The notes beneath the pieces were generated by a model, which saw only the letters and a program-made list of their open reading frames with translations, did not search any database and was not told where the DNA came from. From contig NZ_CP103794.1 in assembly GCF_030388325.1 (NCBI RefSeq), positions 3,162,001-3,226,000 on the forward strand: a DNA stretch of 64,000 nucleotides. The letters run 5' to 3'. How positions within the stretch are numbered: position 1 is the stretch's first letter; each line of letters begins with the position of its first letter. This stretch comes from Flavobacterium johnsoniae. Lineage in GTDB: Bacteria; Bacteroidota; Bacteroidia; Flavobacteriales; Flavobacteriaceae. Below are positions 59,169 through 64,000 of the stretch, piece by piece. Both the position numbers and the translations under genes were made by a program.

Positions 59169-60860
59169 TTAATCTAAATCTGTTCTCAATATCGCGCCTG
59201 TACTGGCATTTGTTACCAATGCTCTATATTGCAAAAGCCATTTAGAATTTAACGTTTTTTTCAATGGTTTGAAAGCTGCTTTTCGTTTGGTTATTTCTTC
59301 ATCGGTTAAATTTACAGACAAAATATATTGATCAACGTCAATATGAATTTCGTCTCCATCTTGAACCAAACCAATCATTCCGCCTTCTGCCGCTTCTGGA
59401 GAAACATGCCCGATTGAAGCGCCTCTAGTTGCACCGCTGAATCGTCCGTCGGTAATTAAAGCGACAGAACTTCCTAATCCCATTCCCATAATTAAACTGG
59501 TTGGAGAAAGCATTTCCTGCATTCCTGGTCCGCCTTTTGGACCTTCATAACGGATTACGACTACATTACCTGCTTTTACTTTCCCCATCATAATTCCGGC
59601 AATAGCTTCGGCTTGACCGTCAAAACAAACCGCGCTTCCTGTAAAAACACGATCTCCAGTTAAACCTGCCGTTTTAATTACAGCGCCTTGTTCGGCAAGA
59701 TTTCCATACAAAATTGCCAAACCGCCAACTTTACTGTACGGATTATCAATAGTATGAATGATGGTTGTGTCTTTGATTTCTGCATTGGCAATTTTCTCCA
59801 ATAAAGTTTCTCCGCCAATAGTCAGATTATCAATTAAAACGCCAGAACCTCTTTTGTTTATTTCTTTCATTACAGCATTTACACCGCCAGCTCTATTAAT
59901 ATCTTCCATATGAACGGTGCTTAAACTTGGCGAAATTTTAGCAATATGCGCAACATTTCCAGAAATAGTATTAATGTCTTGCAGTTTAAAAGCAACATTT
60001 GCTTCATTTGCAATCGCAAGCATGTGTAAAACAGTGTTTGTACTTCCGCCCATTGCCATATCAACTGCAAAAGCATTACGAACTGCATTTTCATTCAAAA
60101 TATTTTTCAGTTTGAATTTTTCTATCGCTTGCTGATCTTTTGCAATATCGCAGATTCTTTTCGCTGCCTGACGATACAATTGTTCACGTTCTGGAGTTTG
60201 AGCCAGAATAGTTCCGTTTCCGGGAAGAGCAATTCCCATTGCTTCCATTAAAGTATTCATAGAATTTGCGGTAAACATTCCAGAACAGCTTCCGCCGCTT
60301 GGACAGGCGTTGCATTCAATATCGTATAATTCTTCGTCGGTTATTTTTCCTGCTTCGTGTTTTCCAACTGCCTCAAACGCAGAAGCTAAATCAATTGCAG
60401 TTCCGTTTTTGGTGTATCCTTTAGACATTGGTCCGCCGCTTACAAAAATAGTCGGAACATCAACACGTAAAGCACCCATAATCATTCCTGGAACAATTTT
60501 ATCGCAGTTCGGAATGGCAATCATCGCATCTAGTTTATGAGCATTCATAACACTTTCGATAGAATTAGCTATAATTTCTCGGCTAGGAAGCGAATACAGC
60601 ATTCCGTCGTGTCCCATTGCAATTCCGTCGTCGATTCCGATGGTATTAAATTCAAACGGAACGCAACCATTGGCACGAATTTCTTCTTTAATTATTTCTG
60701 AAACTTTGTTTAGGAAAAAATGTCCCGGAATAATTTCAATAAAAGAATTGGCAACACCAATAAAAGGTTTGCTGAAATCTTCGTTTTTTAAGCCAGTTGC
60801 ACGCAATAGCGATCTGTGAGGCGTTCTCTGAACGCCTTTTTTTACTTCATCACTTCTCAT
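59169..60860 (-). CDS. ilvD: Dihydroxy-acid dehydratase
   Basis: This 563-residue Fe-S dehydratase performs the third step of valine and isoleucine synthesis (and leads to leucine and CoA). Iron-sulfur ligands lie in [10 protein letters not shown] and [20 protein letters not shown]. Other conserved parts are [33 protein letters not shown] and GRFSGATRG. The start ([21 protein letters not shown]) and length are typical. The other ilv genes are not in this window, although ilvD often heads an ilv-leu operon in related bacteria. A Crp-type regulator gene lies 46 bases upstream on the same strand. Confidence 0.95.
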   Translation of the reverse strand: MRSDEVKKGVQRTPHRSLLRATGLKNEDFSKPFIGVANSFIEIIPGHFFLNKVSEIIKEEIRANGCVPFEFNTIGIDDGIAMGHDGMLYSLPSREIIANSIESVMNAHKLDAMIAIPNCDKIVPGMIMGALRVDVPTIFVSGGPMSKGYTKNGTAIDLASAFEAVGKHEAGKITDEELYDIECNACPSGGSCSGMFTANSMNTLMEAMGIALPGNGTILAQTPEREQLYRQAAKRICDIAKDQQAIEKFKLKNILNENAVRNAFAVDMAMGGSTNTVLHMLAIANEANVAFKLQDINTISGNVAHIAKISPSLSTVHMEDINRAGGVNAVMKEINKRGSGVLIDNLTIGGETLLEKIANAEIKDTTIIHTIDNPYSKVGGLAILYGNLAEQGAVIKTAGLTGDRVFTGSAVCFDGQAEAIAGIMMGKVKAGNVVVIRYEGPKGGPGMQEMLSPTSLIMGMGLGSSVALITDGRFSGATRGASIGHVSPEAAEGGMIGLVQDGDEIHIDVDQYILSVNLTDEEITKRKAAFKPLKKTLNSKWLLQYRALVTNASTGAILRTDLD

Positions 60861-60906
60861 GATAAAAATGTTTTTTTAAATGTTGTGTTTTTGTTTTTGC
60901 AGTATG

Positions 60907-61476
60907 TTAGATCTGCGATTTTATTCTGCTTAATGTTTCGGGAGAAATATTAAGATAGGAAGCAAGATTGGCATTAGATAATCTCTGAATGAGTTCGGGA
61001 TTGTTTTTTAAAAGACTTCGATAACGTTCGGCGGCGTTTTGTGTTAGTAAACTGTTGAGTTTAGAAGTGATAACTGTTAAACCGTATTCTAAAATATAAA
61101 TATACATTTTGTCCCATTGCGGAATAGTTTTTCGAAGTCTAAAAAAATCTTCATAAGAAATAGCCAAAAGTTCGGACGTTTCAACGGCTTCAATATATTC
61201 AACACTCGGTTCTCTCGAAATAAAACTGACAATTGAAGTTAGAAATGTTCCCTCAAACGCCATAAAACGAGTTGCAATAGCATGATCTTCTGTGCTGTAA
61301 TAAAGTCTTAAACAGCCTTTATTTATAAAAAATATTTTGTCTGCAACTGCACCGCTTTTAAGTAATTGTTCATTTTTCTTTGCTTGCACTAATTTAAAGC
61401 AGGAAAGAATAGAGTTCAAATCCTCATTTTTCAATTGTAATTTGCTCTGAATTAAAGCTTCAAGTTCACTCATCAT
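60907..61476 (-). CDS. Crp/Fnr-family transcriptional regulator
   Basis: This 189-residue regulator has a cyclic-nucleotide-binding-like jelly roll (about 15-125; AVADKIFFINKGCLRLYY, YIEAVETSELLAISYEDFF) and a short C-terminal HTH (LIQRLSNANLASYLNISPETLSRIKSQI in pieces) of the Bacteroidota Crp type. There are no Fe-S cysteines. A perfect FNR-like palindrome lies upstream at 61528-61541, and a TAATTTTG -7 box (61505-61498 on the reverse strand) follows it. The downstream ilvD may be read from the same transcript. Confidence 0.85.
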   Translation of the reverse strand: MMSELEALIQSKLQLKNEDLNSILSCFKLVQAKKNEQLLKSGAVADKIFFINKGCLRLYYSTEDHAIATRFMAFEGTFLTSIVSFISREPSVEYIEAVETSELLAISYEDFFRLRKTIPQWDKMYIYILEYGLTVITSKLNSLLTQNAAERYRSLLKNNPELIQRLSNANLASYLNISPETLSRIKSQI

Positions 61477-61497
61477 CTCTCAAAAATTAATCATTAT

Positions 61498-61541
61498 CAA
61501 AATTAAAGTTAATCGATGAAAAAAACATTGACGAATGTCAA
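61498..61541 (-). promoter_or_regulatory. Crp-gene promoter with an FNR-like palindrome
   Basis: TTGAC-GAAT-GTCAA (61528-61541) is a perfect palindrome of the Crp/Fnr operator form. The -7 box TAATTTTG lies at 61505-61498 on the reverse strand. With a transcript start near 61492 the palindrome centre falls at about -42, the class II activator position. The rest of 61542-61762 shows only a weak TTTGCG-type repeat (61568-61592). Confidence 0.55.
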
Positions 61542-61762
61542 AATCGTTTTAAGAATCAATATAAATAACTTTGCGTCTTAGCATCTTTGTGAGATTCTAT
61601 TTTTAAGATTTTCTAATTCTTACTTTAAAAAATTGCTCGCAAAGTCGTTTAAATAGATTTTTATCCATAATGCTAAAAGCGAAAAAACAACTTTTGAAAT
61701 TTGTTTGATAGATGAGTATTAAAAATGTTTAAAAAGGGATTTTAAATGCTCAGATTTTTTTT

Positions 61763-61770
61763 TAAATTTG
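61763..61770 (+). promoter_or_regulatory. -7 element of the heme oxygenase-phytochrome operon
   Basis: TAAATTTG fits TAnnTTTG. A transcript from about 61777 leaves a leader of about 43 bases before the ATG at 61820. A clear -33 box is lacking. Confidence 0.45.
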
Positions 61771-61819
61771 TGAATAAGGAGTTGATAATTGACTCTTATA
61801 AATAAAGAAAAAATCAATA

Positions 61820-62416
61820 ATGAGTACAAATTCAACTTCTTCAATAGCTTCTAATTTTCTTACTGATTTAAAGACACAAACTTCTGATTCTCATAAGAAA
61901 TTAGAAGAACTTCCAGTTTCAATGTCAATAATGTCACCCGACATGAAAATCGAAGATTATACCTATTATTTAAGTTTAATGCACGATGTTCACAACGATA
62001 CAGAAGGCTTAATTTTTCCTTTTTTCTCTAATTTAATTGATGATTTAGAGCAAAGAAGAAAGAAACATCTGATAGAGAATGATCTTTTGTATTTAAATTC
62101 GAATAAAACCAATTCAGAAAAAGTTTTTCAAACCGAAGGAATTTCAACTCCTTTTGCATTGGGAATTTTATATGTTGTTGAAGGTTCAACACTTGGCGGA
62201 AGATTTATTTTGAAAAACGTTTCTAAACTGCCTGAACTTTCAGGAGAAAAAGGTGTTTCATACTTTAACGGTTATGGAGATAAAACAGGAAGTTTTTGGA
62301 AATCTTTTCTGAATTTTCTAGCCGAATACGAACAAGAGCATAATTGCGGAGAGGAAATTATAGAAGGAGCAATATTTGCTTTTGATAACATTTATAAGCA
62401 TTTTGACCGAAAGTAA
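61820..62416 (+). CDS. bphO: Biliverdin-producing heme oxygenase (BphO type)
   Basis: This 198-residue all-helical heme oxygenase has the proximal heme ligand His25 in TSDSHKKLEEL and the distal-helix Gly-rich motif YVVEGSTLGGRFILKNVSK. It opens heme to biliverdin, iron and CO. Length and motifs match the bacterial HO/BphO family. Its stop is four bases before the phytochrome ATG, so it supplies the chromophore for the photoreceptor encoded next. Confidence 0.92.
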   Translation: MSTNSTSSIASNFLTDLKTQTSDSHKKLEELPVSMSIMSPDMKIEDYTYYLSLMHDVHNDTEGLIFPFFSNLIDDLEQRRKKHLIENDLLYLNSNKTNSEKVFQTEGISTPFALGILYVVEGSTLGGRFILKNVSKLPELSGEKGVSYFNGYGDKTGSFWKSFLNFLAEYEQEHNCGEEIIEGAIFAFDNIYKHFDRK

Positions 62417-62420
62417 TAAA

Positions 62421-64000
62421 ATGAAGATCAAAGATATAGTTAATCGCGATCTTGTTAACTTAACCAATTGCGAACATGAACCCATACATATTCCAGGTAA
62501 AATACAGCCGCATGGCTTTTTGCTTGGTATTACACTAAAATGGAAAATAGATTTCTGTTCAGAAAATGTTGCTTCTTATTTTGGGATTTCTCACACTGAG
62601 ATGTTAGGCAAAGATTTTTCTGCAGTTTTTGGCATTACAGCCGAAGAAGAAATTTTAGCTTATACCAACGGAGATGAGTTTAGAGATGCTTTTCCTCTGG
62701 AAATTGAATTATTGGGGAAATTTTTTCAAATCAACATTCATAAAAGTGACGGAATTTACGTTCTAGAAGCAGAATTGCTTTTTGTTGATAGAGAAAAATT
62801 GGCTGATGCTTACAAACAAACGATTCAGTTTGTAAGTCAGATGAATAAAACTACTTCGCTTAAAGATTTGTGCGCACTTGTAGCACAGGGAACGCGAGAA
62901 ATTACGGGTTATGACCGTGTAATGATTTATCGTTTTGATGAACAATACAACGGAGAAGTTTTTGCCGAAGATTGCCGAGAAGATTTAGAACCTTTTTTAG
63001 GCCTACATTATCCGCATACCGATATTCCTGCACAAGCTAGAGAATTATATATCAAAAATCTGTTGAGATTGATTGTTGATATTGATTATGTGCCAGTTCC
63101 CATTTATACTGTTGATGATAGAGAAGGAAAAAATCTTGATTTAAGTCTTTCTATTTTAAGAAGCACGTCGCCGATTCACGTAGAATACCTAAAAAATATT
63201 GGAGTTGGCGCAACATTGACAATTTCTCTTATTCACCATGGAAAATTATGGGGATTAATTGCTTGCCATCATTATTCAGAGAAAAATATATCTCCTGAAA
63301 TTAGATTGGCGGCAAAACTTCAGGGACAGTTTATTACTTCTCAAATAGATATCAGACAATCTAATGATGAATATATTAGCGCTCAGAAAACGAATTTGGC
63401 ATTAGAACAATTGACAAGTCTGGAACTTCCTGTTTTAAAAGAATCTATAGAAAAAATTGTAGAGGCTCGACAATTGTTAGAAATTGCAAATGCTTCTGGC
63501 GTATGTATTATTACCAGAGATAAAATTTATAAAAATGGTTTAACGCCATCTGATGAGCAAATTATTAGTTTAATCAGACAACTTAAAACTAAGGATATCG
63601 TTGATTTTTTTTCAACCAATAAAATTAGTGACCTTTTTCCGGAATTTGATGAAAACTCCAATTTTGCTGGAATTATTTACCATCCATTAGGAAACAATGG
63701 ACATGTAGTATGGTTTAGGCCAGAAACAATTTCAGAAATTAAGTGGGGCGGCGATCCAGAAAAGAGAATTTTAAAAGACAGCACCGGACTTCATCCAGGA
63801 AACTCATTTAATATCTATAAACAAATTGTAAAAAACCAAAGTAGCAACTGGAAACAGTATGAAATTAATGCTACAATTCAATATACGCATACTTTGCATA
63901 ATCAGCTTATTTTGATTATGTTAAGCGAGGAAGAAGAGAAATATCGTAACCAAAGCGAAATCTTAAAAGAAACCAATTCTGAACTTGAAAATATCAACTG
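62421..64000 (+). CDS. bphP: Bacteriophytochrome photoreceptor, N-terminal 526 residues, cut by the window edge
   Basis: The frame from ATG 62421 is open to the end of the window. Domains seen are PAS (about 10-120), GAF (about 140-310) and PHY (about 325-510), with a coiled helix starting (SEEEEKYRNQSEILKE). The biliverdin-binding Cys17 stands in TNCEHEPIHIPGKIQPHG. The GAF shows YPHTDIPAQAR with Asp201, and ACHH with His283. The PHY tongue has WFRPE and WGGDP, but the usual PRxSF reads PGNSF (Gly460). An output domain, probably histidine kinase, lies beyond the edge. Translated with bphO. Confidence 0.93.
   Translation, partial: MKIKDIVNRDLVNLTNCEHEPIHIPGKIQPHGFLLGITLKWKIDFCSENVASYFGISHTEMLGKDFSAVFGITAEEEILAYTNGDEFRDAFPLEIELLGKFFQINIHKSDGIYVLEAELLFVDREKLADAYKQTIQFVSQMNKTTSLKDLCALVAQGTREITGYDRVMIYRFDEQYNGEVFAEDCREDLEPFLGLHYPHTDIPAQARELYIKNLLRLIVDIDYVPVPIYTVDDREGKNLDLSLSILRSTSPIHVEYLKNIGVGATLTISLIHHGKLWGLIACHHYSEKNISPEIRLAAKLQGQFITSQIDIRQSNDEYISAQKTNLALEQLTSLELPVLKESIEKIVEARQLLEIANASGVCIITRDKIYKNGLTPSDEQIISLIRQLKTKDIVDFFSTNKISDLFPEFDENSNFAGIIYHPLGNNGHVVWFRPETISEIKWGGDPEKRILKDSTGLHPGNSFNIYKQIVKNQSSNWKQYEINATIQYTHTLHNQLILIMLSEEEEKYRNQSEILKETNSELENIN

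Noticed and set aside
1..64000. tRNA, rRNA, prophage or integrative element boundaries
   Set aside because: I saw no cloverleaf-like sequence with a conserved T-arm, no rRNA stretch, no integrase and no att-like duplication.

Overview
The window looks like chromosomal DNA from a Flavobacterium-type member of the Bacteroidota. The DNA is AT-rich. There is a SusC/SusD pair beside a one-protein hybrid two-component regulator, many TonB-dependent receptors and surface lipoproteins, and almost no Shine-Dalgarno sequences. Many genes are preceded by the Bacteroidota promoter (TTG, about 19-21 bases, TAnnTTTG). Gaps between operons are crowded with palindromic repeats. I see no rRNA, tRNA, CRISPR array, prophage or intact insertion sequence.

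Layout. 1-12 kb: a thiolase cut by the left edge, a siderophore-type TonB receptor, a flavin monooxygenase, a TauE/DUF1634 exporter pair, two DoxX proteins, an acetyltransferase, an alcohol-dehydrogenase-like enzyme, a CPBP protease and a LytS/LytTR two-component pair. 12-30 kb: a polysaccharide utilisation locus (PUL). A hybrid two-component system (HTCS) regulator diverges from susC-susD, followed by a GH5-like lipoprotein, a GH43-like protein, a GH2 enzyme, three GH43 enzymes and an aldose epimerase. The enzyme set suggests an arabinose-containing plant glycan such as arabinan or arabinogalactan. 30-42 kb: mostly small regulatory and stress genes. These include a FabZ-like protein lacking the catalytic His, MgtC, a TetX-like flavoprotein with an AraC regulator, a bipolar Lys-rich protein, a transposase-derived zinc-ribbon protein, an orphan roadblock protein, an HxlR/nitroreductase divergon, a GNAT-MarR operon, and an ars operon with two copies of one operator and a 41-residue gene fitted exactly into a gap.

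42-51 kb: a cobalamin-riboswitch operon. It encodes a BtuB-like receptor, a BtuG-like beta-propeller lipoprotein, three tandem paralogous PKD-like lipoproteins and a DUF4465 lipoprotein. All five lipoproteins carry acidic residues just after the lipidated Cys, which fits display on the cell surface. The operon reads as a multi-component vitamin B12 capture system.

52-59 kb: a GAF hybrid histidine kinase with REC and HPt domains, a receiver-only response regulator, a TPR/YaiO-type outer-membrane barrel, a membrane-anchored HEAT-repeat protein and a processive GT2 synthase. The last four genes are almost contiguous. I read this as a phosphorelay-controlled exopolysaccharide synthesis and export machine. 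59-64 kb: a previously hidden 57-residue membrane protein, ilvD with a Crp-type regulator preceded by an FNR-like palindrome, then a heme oxygenase-bacteriophytochrome operon that runs off the right edge. The phytochrome has an unusual substitution in its tongue motif.

Several starts were moved inward because the promoter hexamer lies at or downstream of the longest possible start (9282, 10070, 35156) or because a signal peptide begins there.
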